Source: Campylobacter sp. 2014D-0216 (GTDB lineage Bacteria > Campylobacterota > Campylobacteria > Campylobacterales > Campylobacteraceae). From it: 64,000 nucleotides of DNA. Both the position numbers and the translations under genes were made by a program. Of this stretch, positions 55,672-64,000 are shown piece by piece. The notes below the pieces were generated by a model. The model saw only the letters and a list, made by a program, of their open reading frames with translations. It searched no databases and was not told the origin of the DNA. The stretch is from contig NZ_CP063089.1 of NCBI RefSeq assembly GCF_014931215.1, forward strand, positions 1,240,001 to 1,304,000, given 5' to 3'. The stretch's first letter is position 1. Every line of letters begins with the position of its first letter.

Positions 55672-57215
55672 TTCCAAGTCACTTTTTCATTTTTTACAGT
55701 ATCAAGATAAATTTGATGATTGATTTCAAGCATATTTTTGCTATTTTCTTCATGGTAAATATGATAAGCTAGGGCATTAAATTTAAGCCTTTTAAATGCT
55801 CCGTCATTAAATAAAAATCTAGCTACAAACTCGCTATCTTCCCTACCCCAGCCTATAAATTTTTCATTAAATCCCCCAATAACTTCAAAATCACTTTTAT
55901 AAAAACTCATATTACAAGTTTTACTACCTTTGACAAGTTGTGATTTTTTAAAAAATTTCTTAGTTAATTTTGAAAATTTATATACACATTTAGCTAAAAA
56001 AATATTTCTTTGATTTTTCAAACCCTTTTTGTTAAAAGCCAAACTAAAATCATTTTTACTTAAAAGTTCTTTACTTTCTTCTTCACCTAAAATAATTCTT
56101 GATCCTTGCAAAATAGTCTTTAAACTGGCAAATTTTAAATGATCTCTGATAAAATTTTTTTCTAAAATCATATCACCATCGATTAAAACAATATATTCAC
56201 TATTTGAAGCCCTAATCGCTTTGTTGCGGCTTGCCGCAGCACGAAATCCCTCATCTTCTTGCCAAATATGCTCTAACTTGCAAGGAAAATCTTTTTGATA
56301 AGCTTGTATAAGCTTAGCCGTATCTTCCTTGCTTCCATCATCAGCTATTAAAACCTCATCTGGTAAAGGTTCTAAGTTTTTAACACTATCAAGCACCAAA
56401 GCAAGTCTTTCTTTTTGATTATAGGTTGTGATGATTAAAGCACAAGTTTTTGGCTTTTGCTTTTTTAACTCATATAATTTCATATATTTAAAAAAAGCCC
56501 CAAGACCATTGCAAGTACTTATGATAAAGCCTTTATAACCATAAAAAATTCCCTTTTTTAAAGCATAATTTCTAAAAAAAGTCCAAATTCCTCTTAGCAA
56601 AGCTTTACAAACACTACTTTCTTTATGTAAATTTTGCAAAGCCCAAAGTTTGGAGTATTTTTGAAGTTTATCTAACAATCCATCGATATCATCAAAAGCA
56701 AAATGCCTCAAACCATTTTGCAGTTTAATCTTTTTACTGTCTTCGTGCAAAATCAAACTCTCATGCACCAAATTTTCATTAAAACTAGTATGAGTTTTAT
56801 TAAACACACGCATTACATGATCAGGCCACCACCCACAAGCTTTAATCCACTCTCCATTGTATAAATTTTCTCTTGGTAAGGCTATGATATCTTCTTTATT
56901 GGGCTCAATTTGCTTTAGTTCTTGTAAAAATTCTTTCTTAGCAAGCTCATCTGCATCAATATTAAAAATCCAATCATTACTAGCATAACTTATAGCTAAA
57001 TTTTTCAAAGGTCCAAAACCTATAAATTCATGCTGATAAATCTTGATATTTTTATAACCTTTACTAAATTCATAAGCAATTTTCAAAGTATCATCATTGC
57101 TACCATTTTCTATCAAAACGATCTCACCAAATTCTTGCAAAGACTCCAAGCAAGCTTTTAAAGTTTTTTGGGCATTTTTAACCATCATTATCACACTAAT
57201 TTGCTTTAAATCCAT
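55668..57215 (-). CDS. two-domain LOS glucosyltransferase (LgtF/Cj1135-like)
   Basis: 515 residues from the ATG at 57215; the upstream 31-codon extension is antisense to GT2 copy C and is rejected. Domain 1 (about 1-250) is a WaaE/KdtX-like GT2: VIMMVKNAQKTLKACLESL, NIDADELAKKEF and ACGWWPDHVMRVFNK. Domain 2 (about 265-515) is a second GT2: IITTYNQKERLALVLDS, LIDGDMILEK and GWGREDSEF. In C. jejuni the homologue beside waaM adds glucose residues to the inner-core heptoses. The position next to waaM-waaC fits this. Confidence 0.87.
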   Translation of the reverse strand: MDLKQISVIMMVKNAQKTLKACLESLQEFGEIVLIENGSNDDTLKIAYEFSKGYKNIKIYQHEFIGFGPLKNLAISYASNDWIFNIDADELAKKEFLQELKQIEPNKEDIIALPRENLYNGEWIKACGWWPDHVMRVFNKTHTSFNENLVHESLILHEDSKKIKLQNGLRHFAFDDIDGLLDKLQKYSKLWALQNLHKESSVCKALLRGIWTFFRNYALKKGIFYGYKGFIISTCNGLGAFFKYMKLYELKKQKPKTCALIITTYNQKERLALVLDSVKNLEPLPDEVLIADDGSKEDTAKLIQAYQKDFPCKLEHIWQEDEGFRAAASRNKAIRASNSEYIVLIDGDMILEKNFIRDHLKFASLKTILQGSRIILGEEESKELLSKNDFSLAFNKKGLKNQRNIFLAKCVYKFSKLTKKFFKKSQLVKGSKTCNMSFYKSDFEVIGGFNEKFIGWGREDSEFVARFLFNDGAFKRLKFNALAYHIYHEENSKNMLEINHQIYLDTVKNEKVTWK

Positions 57216-57260
57216 ATTAAGCTTCTTTTTAATAAAATTTATATTATATTTTATAAAAGA

Positions 57261-57821
57261 AGTATACATGAATAATCCTTTAGTCTCTATTATTATACCA
57301 ATATACAATGTAGCACCGTACCTAAAAGAATGCCTAGATAGTGTTATTAATCAAACTTATAGAAATTTAGATATTATTTTGGTTAATGATGGGAGTGATG
57401 ATGAAAGCTTAGATATAGCTTTAGAATATCTCAATAAAGATGAAAGAATATTTCTAATCTCTAAGGAAAATGGGGGTCAATCTTCTGCAAGAAATATGGG
57501 CTTAGAATTTATAAAAGGGACTAAACTTAGAAGTTTTTTTGAAGATAACATCGAACAAGACATAATCTCTTTTACTTCAACTCACACTTTTGATAAAAAT
57601 ACAAAAATAATTAATAAAGAAACTATAAAATCGAATTTTATACAAATTCAAAAAAGATACATAAAAACAAGTATCGAAAATATAAATGATTTCTTAGTCC
57701 AGGAACTACCAAATTCTATAATTCACTTTCTGGATTCTGATGATTATTTTTTAAACAATTGTATAGAACTTTGCGTAAAAGAAATGGTTGAAAAAGATTT
57801 AGATATTTGCACACATAACTT
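57261..57821 (+). repeat. GT2 5' module, copy C
   Basis: Same as copy A by eye over the full 554 coding bases plus the AGTATAC leader. It diverges from copy A after CACATAACTT. Confidence 0.9.
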
Positions 57822-58509
57822 GTGTAGATTTCTAGAAAATCAAAATAAATTTACCAATAAGCACCACTTTGACATACCAAATCACATCAAAACTCATTTT
57901 TGTGATTTAGCCTCAAATATTATAATTAATAGCAAAAGATACTCTTTTGTTTTTACATGGCAAGGTGCTTTTCAAGCTAATATATTAAATCAATATAATC
58001 TTCGTTTCACTCATGGAATTTATAACGAGGATAATGATTTTGGAATTATATTATTTATGCTTTCAAAAAAATTTTTTTTCATCAATACTATTTTAATGGT
58101 TTATAGGGTAAGAGACAATTCTTCTAGCTCAAAAAAAATAAGACATTCGCAAATTCCAAAATATTTACATGAAATTAATTTATATTTTAATGATATTGAC
58201 AAAGCAAAAGCGTATTTTTACCATTTTTGCTTGGTAAAATCCGGCATTGCAATTCACAACTTTTATACAGCTTTTACAAATAAAAACAAGCAAAGTGATA
58301 TTTTTTTTCACAACTCCCTGTCTTGGCATTGTAATATTATAAAAACAAACCTAAGCATCGATCCGCTAAATATAAAGAAATTATCAAATTTCTTTAAACA
58401 AAATAAAATATTAATGGTTAAACATATTTTTATTTATCTTATACGCCATCCCAAAAAAATTAAAAATTTAAAAAATTTATTTTTATCTAATACTTCTCTG
58501 TTTTTTTAA
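57268..58509 (+). CDS. GT2 glycosyltransferase (copy C, full length)
   Basis: 413 residues from the ATG at 57268 (the frame upstream is antisense to the neighbouring gene). Residues 1-184 are the shared GT-A module with FLDSDDYF. The C-terminal half is different from copy B except for the block [18 protein letters not shown] and FTHGIY. This suggests the same donor-binding half with a different acceptor half. It is convergent with waaM and overlaps it by 23 bases. Confidence 0.82.
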   Translation: MNNPLVSIIIPIYNVAPYLKECLDSVINQTYRNLDIILVNDGSDDESLDIALEYLNKDERIFLISKENGGQSSARNMGLEFIKGTKLRSFFEDNIEQDIISFTSTHTFDKNTKIINKETIKSNFIQIQKRYIKTSIENINDFLVQELPNSIIHFLDSDDYFLNNCIELCVKEMVEKDLDICTHNLCRFLENQNKFTNKHHFDIPNHIKTHFCDLASNIIINSKRYSFVFTWQGAFQANILNQYNLRFTHGIYNEDNDFGIILFMLSKKFFFINTILMVYRVRDNSSSSKKIRHSQIPKYLHEINLYFNDIDKAKAYFYHFCLVKSGIAIHNFYTAFTNKNKQSDIFFHNSLSWHCNIIKTNLSIDPLNIKKLSNFFKQNKILMVKHIFIYLIRHPKKIKNLKNLFLSNTSLFF

Positions 58510-59350
58510 ACCTCTTATGAAAGAAAAAATACTCATCAGGTTTAAATTTAATCATCTCTTCGCAACATTTTGCTTGGTATTTGGTAAGCTCTTCTACACT
58601 TGCCTTACTTGCTTCTAAGGCCTTAAAAGTTTTTACAAAAAATTTTTCATCTTTTTGATACACAAAACAAGGCAAAATCATAGCATTTGTTTTTTTTGCA
58701 AGCACGCTTGCACCTGCTATGAAATTTACCTCTTGATCAAAATACTGTATTTTTATACTTTCACTATCTACTGCATTTTGATCAGTTAAAATTCCAAGAG
58801 ACTTGCCTTCTTTTAAGGCTTTTAGCATTTTTTTAAGTCCACCTTTTTTTTCTATAAGCTCTATGTTAAACTGCGTGCGATTTTTGCTTAAAATTTTATC
58901 CATTACCATACTATCAAGCGCTCTTCCAACTATGGAAATTCCTTGAAACTTAGCCCCAAAAGATAAAGCCAAAAGCTCCCAGTTGCCATAATGGGCCGTA
59001 GTTACGATCAAAGGTTTTTTGCTTTGCATTATATTTAAAATTTGTTCCTCATCATCAAAGCAAATTTTATTGATGATTTCTTCTTTACTTGCATTTTGAT
59101 TTTTGATAAAATCAATCCCAAATTTAGCAAAATTTTTATAGATATTAAGGCTAGTTTCATCACGCCATTTTTGATCTTTTTCAGGAAAGCAAATTTTTAA
59201 ATTAACATCGATGATTTTACGGTGCTTACGATTTAACTTATAAGTGATTAAAGCAACCAAATTTGCAAAAGAATTTAAAAGTTTTGCAGGTAAAATTCCC
59301 ACAAGCACCTTTAATGCATAAAAAAGACTTAAATATACATAATTTATCAT
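58487..59350 (-). CDS. waaM: lipid A biosynthesis acyltransferase
   Basis: 287-residue HtrB/LpxL-type enzyme with one N-terminal membrane segment. The catalytic HxxxxE/D motif is TAHYGNWELLALS, and RPLD-type GRALDSMVMDK and GILTDQNAV also fit. It adds a secondary acyl chain to Kdo-lipid A. It overlaps waaC by four bases and lies on the inner side of the LOS border, as in C. jejuni. Confidence 0.91.
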   Translation of the reverse strand: MINYVYLSLFYALKVLVGILPAKLLNSFANLVALITYKLNRKHRKIIDVNLKICFPEKDQKWRDETSLNIYKNFAKFGIDFIKNQNASKEEIINKICFDDEEQILNIMQSKKPLIVTTAHYGNWELLALSFGAKFQGISIVGRALDSMVMDKILSKNRTQFNIELIEKKGGLKKMLKALKEGKSLGILTDQNAVDSESIKIQYFDQEVNFIAGASVLAKKTNAMILPCFVYQKDEKFFVKTFKALEASKASVEELTKYQAKCCEEMIKFKPDEYFFFHKRFKKTEKY

Positions 59351-60366
59351 TTTTCTAAAAGCTCACAAGCAAGTTTAAAAATATCTTTTTCATCGATATT
59401 TTGTATACAAAAATCACTCTTATCTATATGCTTTGATTGCGATATTTTTTTACCTGCATTGATTGTTTTATTGATATTGGTTTCATAGGTATTTCTTTGA
59501 CTAGGAGTAGCACCAAAGATCGTTATAGAAGGTTTGTTTAATGCAAAAGCTAAATGAGTAGGCCCACTATCATTTCCGATGATTAGATCACTTACCTTGG
59601 TTAAAGCACAAAGCTCACTTAAGCTTAATTTTGGCGCAAGTTCTATTTTTAGATGTTTTAAATTTAAAACCATATCTTTAGCAAAATTAAATTCCCCTAC
59701 ATTGCCCCAGCCAAGTATGATTTTTGCACTAGCAAAATGCTCCAAAAGCATTCTACAAAGTAGTATCAAACGCTCTTTTGGGTAAATTTTATTTGGCATA
59801 GATGATCCTACATGTATGAGTATGTTAGGCGCACTTTCATTCAAAGATAATCTTTGCTCTAAGCTTTCCTTTAACTCATCATCTATACTAAAGCAACTTT
59901 GTTTTAATTCTATATCACTATGATCAAAATGCTCATTTAACACATAAGCCACCAAAGAAAGATTACGCACGACAATATTTTCTTCATAATTACACGCAAA
60001 TTTATGCGCATAAAAATTACTCGCGAAGCTTTCTTTTATGCTTTCTTGATCAAAACCAAAAGTATTAGCGCATAAAAATTTACTCACCAATGCAGACTTG
60101 ATTAAACCTTGTAAATCAATCACAACATCATATTTGTTTTGTCTTGCTTCAAAAAGCATAGCAAAGACTTCTTTGAATTTTCTATCTTTTAAAGGTAGGG
60201 CATATACTTCATTGATCATTGGATGATCTTGCAATAATCCTGCAAATCTTGCATCTACAAACCAATCAATACTCGCCTTAGGATAATGCTTTTTAATAAA
60301 TTGCAAAACAATCACCGCATGGATGATATCACCAAGTGCAGATAATTTAACCAAACCTATTTTCAT
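59347..60366 (-). CDS. waaC: ADP-heptose:LPS heptosyltransferase I
   Basis: 339-residue GT9 enzyme that adds the first heptose to Kdo. It starts MKIGLVKLSALGDIIHAVIV, the typical WaaC N-terminus. DLQGLIKSALVS, NILIHVGSSMPNKIYPKE and the C-terminal GNDSGPTHLAFALNKPSITIFG are further motifs. It marks the outer border of the LOS locus and is divergent from the exonuclease gene. Confidence 0.94.
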   Translation of the reverse strand: MKIGLVKLSALGDIIHAVIVLQFIKKHYPKASIDWFVDARFAGLLQDHPMINEVYALPLKDRKFKEVFAMLFEARQNKYDVVIDLQGLIKSALVSKFLCANTFGFDQESIKESFASNFYAHKFACNYEENIVVRNLSLVAYVLNEHFDHSDIELKQSCFSIDDELKESLEQRLSLNESAPNILIHVGSSMPNKIYPKERLILLCRMLLEHFASAKIILGWGNVGEFNFAKDMVLNLKHLKIELAPKLSLSELCALTKVSDLIIGNDSGPTHLAFALNKPSITIFGATPSQRNTYETNINKTINAGKKISQSKHIDKSDFCIQNIDEKDIFKLACELLEK

Positions 60367-60393
60367 GTGCTACTTTATTTTTAAATTTTCTGT

Positions 60394-60399
60394 TATGAT
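60394..60399 (+). promoter_or_regulatory. -10 element before the exonuclease gene
   Basis: TATGAT, 34 bases before the ATG at 60433, between divergent waaC and the exonuclease gene. Confidence 0.4.
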
Positions 60400-60432
60400 T
60401 TTAACAAAGATTTTTTTAAAAAAAGGTTTATT

Positions 60433-61218
60433 ATGCAAGAATATATTTGCGTTTTTGATTGTGAGAGCATTCCTGATGTAGAATTAATAAAACATCTTTA
60501 TGGTTTTAATGGTGATGATTTAAGCATTAGCAAGCAAGCTTTAGAAAAACAAAAAGAAGAAAGCGGAAGTGAGTTTTTACCCCTGCCTTTTCATAAAGTT
60601 GTAAGTATTTGCGCAGTGATTGCAGATAAATTTGGAAATTTCATCAAAGTTAATAAAATCAAAGGCGAAAGCGAAAAACAAATGCTAGAAGAATTTTTTA
60701 ACTTCATAGATAAACACCAACCTCGCCTTGTAAGTTTTAATGGCAAAAGCTATGATATGCCTTTACTTGTTATAAGAGCGTTAAAATACAACATCAACGC
60801 AAGTGCTTATTTAGATGCAAGTGATAAATGGAATAACTACAAAAGCAAATTTATAGAAAATAAACACTGTGATTTATTAGAATCTTTAGGGAGTTTTGGT
60901 CAAAAAGGCTTAAGACTTGACACACTTTGTGCTATGGCAGGACTTCCTGGAAAGTATGATGTGCATGGAAATGAGGTATTAGAACTCTTTTATCAAAACA
61001 AATTAGAAAAAATTCACGAATACTGTGAAAGTGATGTGTTAAACACTTATATGCTATTTTTAAAATACGAACTCATCAAGGGCAACTTAACCCAAGAAGA
61101 TTATCTTAATATTTTAGAAAATTTCAAAGAAGAACTTTTGCAAAAACACAGCGATAAAAGCTATCAAAAGCCATTTTTAGAGGCCATAGAAAAAGAAAAG
61201 AGTAAAGTTTTAAATTAA
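60433..61218 (+). CDS. predicted 3'-5' exonuclease (PolB-exonuclease-like, DEDDy)
   Basis: 261 residues. Exo I FDCESIPD with D and E ligands near the start, Exo II SFNGKSYDMPLL and Exo III YCESDVLNTYMLF with the tyrosine typical of DEDDy enzymes are all present. The closest family I know is the predicted exonuclease related to DNA polymerase B exonuclease domains. A role in DNA repair or maturation is likely but unproven. It is a single gene between the LOS and pgl loci, as in C. jejuni. Confidence 0.85.
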   Translation: MQEYICVFDCESIPDVELIKHLYGFNGDDLSISKQALEKQKEESGSEFLPLPFHKVVSICAVIADKFGNFIKVNKIKGESEKQMLEEFFNFIDKHQPRLVSFNGKSYDMPLLVIRALKYNINASAYLDASDKWNNYKSKFIENKHCDLLESLGSFGQKGLRLDTLCAMAGLPGKYDVHGNEVLELFYQNKLEKIHEYCESDVLNTYMLFLKYELIKGNLTQEDYLNILENFKEELLQKHSDKSYQKPFLEAIEKEKSKVLN

Positions 61219-61271
61219 TTAAGAAAAGTATATTAAAATAACTAATATTAAATAACACAAAAAGGATAAAA

Positions 61272-62258
61272 ATGAAAATTTTAATCACCGGTGGCGCAGG
61301 ATACATAGGCTCTCATACTTTAAAACAGTTTTTAGAAACAAATCATGAAATTTGTGTATTAGATAATCTTTCAAAAGGTAGTAAAAAAAGCTTAGATGAA
61401 CTTTCTAAAATCAGACCTTTTAAATTTTTTGAGCAAGATTTAAGTGATTATGCTGGGATTAAAAAACTTTTCAAAGAAGAAAAATTTGATGCAATTGTGC
61501 ATTTTGCAGCAAGCATTGAAGTTCCTGAAAGCATGGAAAATCCTTTAAAATACTATATGAACAACACTGCAAACACAAGTAATCTAATCCAAACTTGTCT
61601 AGAAACAGGTGTGAAAAAATTCATTTTTTCTTCAACCGCAGCGACTTATGGAGAGCCACAAACTCCTATCGTAGACGAACAAAGCCCATTAGCACCGATC
61701 AATCCTTATGGACAAAGCAAACTTATGAGCGAAAAAGTCCTACAAGATGCTAATATGGCAAATCCTGAATTTAAATACTGCATTTTAAGATACTTCAACG
61801 TAGCGGGTGCTTGCATGAGCTATCCTATAGGTCAACGCTATCCAAAAGCTACTTTGCTTATCAAGGTTGCTGCTGAAGTAGCCACAGGAAAAAGAGAAAA
61901 ACTTTATATTTTTGGCGATGATTATAATACCAAAGATGGTACTTGTATTAGAGATTTTATCCATGTTGATGATATTTCAAGCGCACATTTAGCTGCTTTA
62001 GAATACTTAGAAAACAACGAAAGCAACATCTTCAACGTAGGTTATGGACACGGTTTTAGCGTAAAAGAAGTGATCGAAACCATGAAAAAAGTAAGCGGGG
62101 TAGATTTTACAGTAGAACTTGCACCAAAAAGAGCCGGAGATCCTTCTGTGCTTATTTCAAATGCGGATAAAATCAAAACTCTAACTAACTGGAAACCAAA
62201 ATATGATGATTTAGAACTAATCTGCAAAAGTGCTTATGAGTGGGAAAAACAGTGTTAA
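61272..62258 (+). CDS. gne: UDP-GlcNAc/Glc 4-epimerase
   Basis: 328-residue GalE-type [21 protein letters not shown] binds [13 protein letters not shown] and the Tyr-x3-Lys in [11 protein letters not shown] are catalytic, and [10 protein letters not shown] is conserved. The C. jejuni homologue makes both UDP-Gal and UDP-GalNAc, which feed LOS (CgtA, CgtB), capsule and N-glycan. The RBS is AAAGGA. It starts the pgl locus and overlaps pglK. Confidence 0.94.
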   Translation: MKILITGGAGYIGSHTLKQFLETNHEICVLDNLSKGSKKSLDELSKIRPFKFFEQDLSDYAGIKKLFKEEKFDAIVHFAASIEVPESMENPLKYYMNNTANTSNLIQTCLETGVKKFIFSSTAATYGEPQTPIVDEQSPLAPINPYGQSKLMSEKVLQDANMANPEFKYCILRYFNVAGACMSYPIGQRYPKATLLIKVAAEVATGKREKLYIFGDDYNTKDGTCIRDFIHVDDISSAHLAALEYLENNESNIFNVGYGHGFSVKEVIETMKKVSGVDFTVELAPKRAGDPSVLISNADKIKTLTNWKPKYDDLELICKSAYEWEKQC

Positions 62259-63946
62259 AAAAACTTTTTTTTATACTCGATGCTCACGATAAAAGATTTT
62301 TATTTGCTTTGCTAATTTTTTCTATTTTTATAGGATTTATAGAAAGCTTTGCTATTTCTTTGATCATGCCTTTTGTATCAGTAGCAAGTAATTTTGAGCT
62401 TTTAGAAAAAAGCTCTTATTTTCAACCTATATATGAGTATTTTAATTTACCAAGTTACAAGATCGTTGCTTATTTTGGCTGTATATTAATTGCCTTTTAT
62501 ATTTTTAGAGCCTTTTTAAATGCCTTTTATTTTCATTTACTAGCACGCTTTTCTAAAGGGCGTTACCACAGCCTTGCTTGTCGTATTTTTGACAAATATC
62601 TACATCTTGAATATGAAAATTTCACCAATAAAAACCAATCAGAACTTTTAAAAACCATTACTCAAGAAGTTTTTCACTTAAGTACTTTAATTAGTGCTTT
62701 TTTGCTTATGTTAAGCGAAAGTTTTGTGGTGTTTTTGCTTTATGCTTTATTGTTAATTATCAACTATAAAATCACCCTAGCTTTAAGTGCTTTTTTACTT
62801 TTAAATGCTTTTATTTTGATCAAAATCCTCTCGCCCTTAGTAAAAAAAGCTTCCATAGCTAGAGAAGAAGCGATGAAAAATTATTTTGAAATTTTAAATG
62901 CAAATTTAAACAATCTTAAAATCATCAAACTCAAAACCAAAGAACAAAGCACACAAAAACTTTATGAAATTCAAAGTGGACTCTTTGCCAAAGCAAACAT
63001 TAGCAACGAAAGCATGGCAAGTATACCTAGAATTTACCTTGAAAGTATAGGTTTTTGTATGCTTTGTTTTATTGTGGTATATTTGGTTTTAAGATATGAA
63101 AGTGACATTTCCTCTATCTTAGCAACCATTACTATTTTTGTAGTGGCTCTTTATAGACTTATGCCAAGTGCTAATCGCATCATCACAAGTTACAATGAAA
63201 TCACATATTATAAAAACTCTTTAGATATTATTTATAATATGCTTAATGAAAAAGAAGAAAAGTTAGGCGATGAAAGTATCGAATTTAAAGAAAAAATCGT
63301 TTTAAAAAACCTTTTCTTTGCCTACAAGGGTAAGAAAAATTTATTTAAAAATTTAAATTTTGAACTAAAGAAAAATGAAAAAATCGCTTTTATAGGCAAA
63401 AGCGGTAGTGGTAAAAGTACTTTAGTTGATCTTATCATAGGACTTTTAAAACCAAGTGATGGAGCTATTTTGGTAGATGGGGTCAAACTCGATGAAAATA
63501 ACATCAAAAGTTTTAGAAGTAAAATCGGCTACATACCTCAACAAATTTATCTTTTTAATGATTCTATTGCAAAAAACATTAGCTTTGGAGAAGAAATCAA
63601 TGAAGCGCTTTTACACAAGGTGATCAAACAAGCTAATCTTGAAAGCTTTGTGAATTCGCTTGAAGAGGGAATACATACAAAAGTGGGTGATTCGGGTTCT
63701 TTTTTAAGCGGGGGTCAAAGACAAAGAATAGCCATAGCAAGAGCACTTTACCAACAACCTGAAATTTTAGTTCTGGATGAAGCAACTAGCGCACTTGATC
63801 AAGAAAGTGAAGCAAAAATCATGGAAGAAATTTATAAAATTTCAAAAGACAAAACCCTTATCATCATAGCTCATAGACTTTCAACTATACAAGGTTGTGA
63901 TAGAGTATTTGAAGTAAATCATGGGTATTTAAAGGAAAAAATATGA
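62252..63946 (+). CDS. pglK: lipid-linked oligosaccharide flippase PglK (ABC transporter)
   Basis: 564 residues. Six transmembrane helices (about 1-320) are fused to an ABC ATPase. Walker A is GKSGSGKST, the signature is [12 protein letters not shown], and Walker B is [12 protein letters not shown], with the switch histidine in IIIAHRLST. It flips the undecaprenyl-linked heptasaccharide for protein N-glycosylation. I choose the GTG at 62252 because homologues begin MLKKLFFIL; a GTG four codons upstream is possible. It overlaps gne, and its stop overlaps pglH (ATGA). Confidence 0.93.
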   Translation: MLKKLFFILDAHDKRFLFALLIFSIFIGFIESFAISLIMPFVSVASNFELLEKSSYFQPIYEYFNLPSYKIVAYFGCILIAFYIFRAFLNAFYFHLLARFSKGRYHSLACRIFDKYLHLEYENFTNKNQSELLKTITQEVFHLSTLISAFLLMLSESFVVFLLYALLLIINYKITLALSAFLLLNAFILIKILSPLVKKASIAREEAMKNYFEILNANLNNLKIIKLKTKEQSTQKLYEIQSGLFAKANISNESMASIPRIYLESIGFCMLCFIVVYLVLRYESDISSILATITIFVVALYRLMPSANRIITSYNEITYYKNSLDIIYNMLNEKEEKLGDESIEFKEKIVLKNLFFAYKGKKNLFKNLNFELKKNEKIAFIGKSGSGKSTLVDLIIGLLKPSDGAILVDGVKLDENNIKSFRSKIGYIPQQIYLFNDSIAKNISFGEEINEALLHKVIKQANLESFVNSLEEGIHTKVGDSGSFLSGGQRQRIAIARALYQQPEILVLDEATSALDQESEAKIMEEIYKISKDKTLIIIAHRLSTIQGCDRVFEVNHGYLKEKI

Positions 63947-64000
63947 AAATCACTTTCATTATAGCCACTTTAAATTCAGGTGGCGCTGAAAGGGTTTTGG
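63943..64000 (+). CDS. pglH: N-glycan GalNAc transferase PglH (first 19 codons only)
   Basis: The frame starts at the ATG overlapping the pglK stop and reads [19 protein letters not shown] up to the window edge. This is the GT4 N-terminus with the GGAER motif and fits PglH, the polymerising GalNAc transferase that follows pglK in campylobacters. Confidence 0.85.
   Translation, partial: MKITFIIATLNSGGAERVL

Noticed and set aside
1-64000. CRISPR arrays, insertion sequences, prophage or rRNA
   Set aside because: No regularly spaced repeats, transposase motifs, phage genes or rRNA-like sequence were seen on either strand.

Overview
This is a low-GC Campylobacter chromosome segment. The gene content and synteny (pheS, pckA-pycB, atpE, gatB-gpsA, radA-ftsY, rny-comEC, dnaB, cysM-hupB, waaF, an LOS locus, waaM-waaC, then gne-pglK-pglH) match the Campylobacter jejuni/lari lineage as I remember it. 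A C. lari-group member is my best guess, because of the reshuffled order and extra genes. I see no prophage, insertion sequence, CRISPR array or rRNA.

Region 1 (1-33 kb) is compact housekeeping DNA. It holds phenylalanyl-tRNA synthetase, the anaplerotic/gluconeogenic pair pycB-pckA, three tandem paralogous sodium-symporter genes, ATP synthase c and a subunits, tRNA-Leu(GAG), and a soluble double-PAS chemoreceptor. It continues with a dihydroorotase paralogue lacking its catalytic ligands, gpsA, gatB, an unusual FAD oxidoreductase, radA, ftsY, a thioredoxin-like lipoprotein, rny, comEC and an M23 cell-wall peptidase. Then come mgtE, tpx, dnaB, cysM and hupB. Several convergent gene pairs share an inverted repeat that covers or touches both stop codons.

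Region 2 (33.3-60.4 kb) is the lipooligosaccharide (LOS) locus, bounded by waaF (heptosyltransferase II) on one side and waaM-waaC (lipid A acyltransferase, heptosyltransferase I) on the other. It contains two nonulosonic-acid systems side by side. The first, 35.1-45.1 kb, is a legionaminic-acid set (legB, ptmG, legI, legG, ptmE, ptmF, ptmB, ptmA). It ends in a Maf-type (DUF115) gene whose start carries a G10 tract that puts it out of frame. In C. jejuni these genes serve flagellin glycosylation, so their place inside the LOS locus is unusual. ptmG carries a one-base frameshift. The second, 46.0-49.7 kb, is cstIII-neuB-neuC-neuA for N-acetylneuraminic acid synthesis and transfer. Together with cgtA and cgtB it completes the gene set for ganglioside-like LOS. 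The rest of the locus is a mosaic of glycosyltransferases in alternating orientation. A GT2 5' module of about 554 bp occurs three times with different or missing 3' ends, a second GT2 5' module occurs twice, and there is one orphan GT2 3' fragment and one decayed GT4 gene.

Region 3 (60.4-64 kb) holds a DEDD exonuclease, gne (UDP-GlcNAc/Glc 4-epimerase) and pglK (flippase), and runs into pglH. This is the start of the N-glycosylation (pgl) locus. Gene assignments rest on reading motifs and on remembered family sequences; no database search was run.
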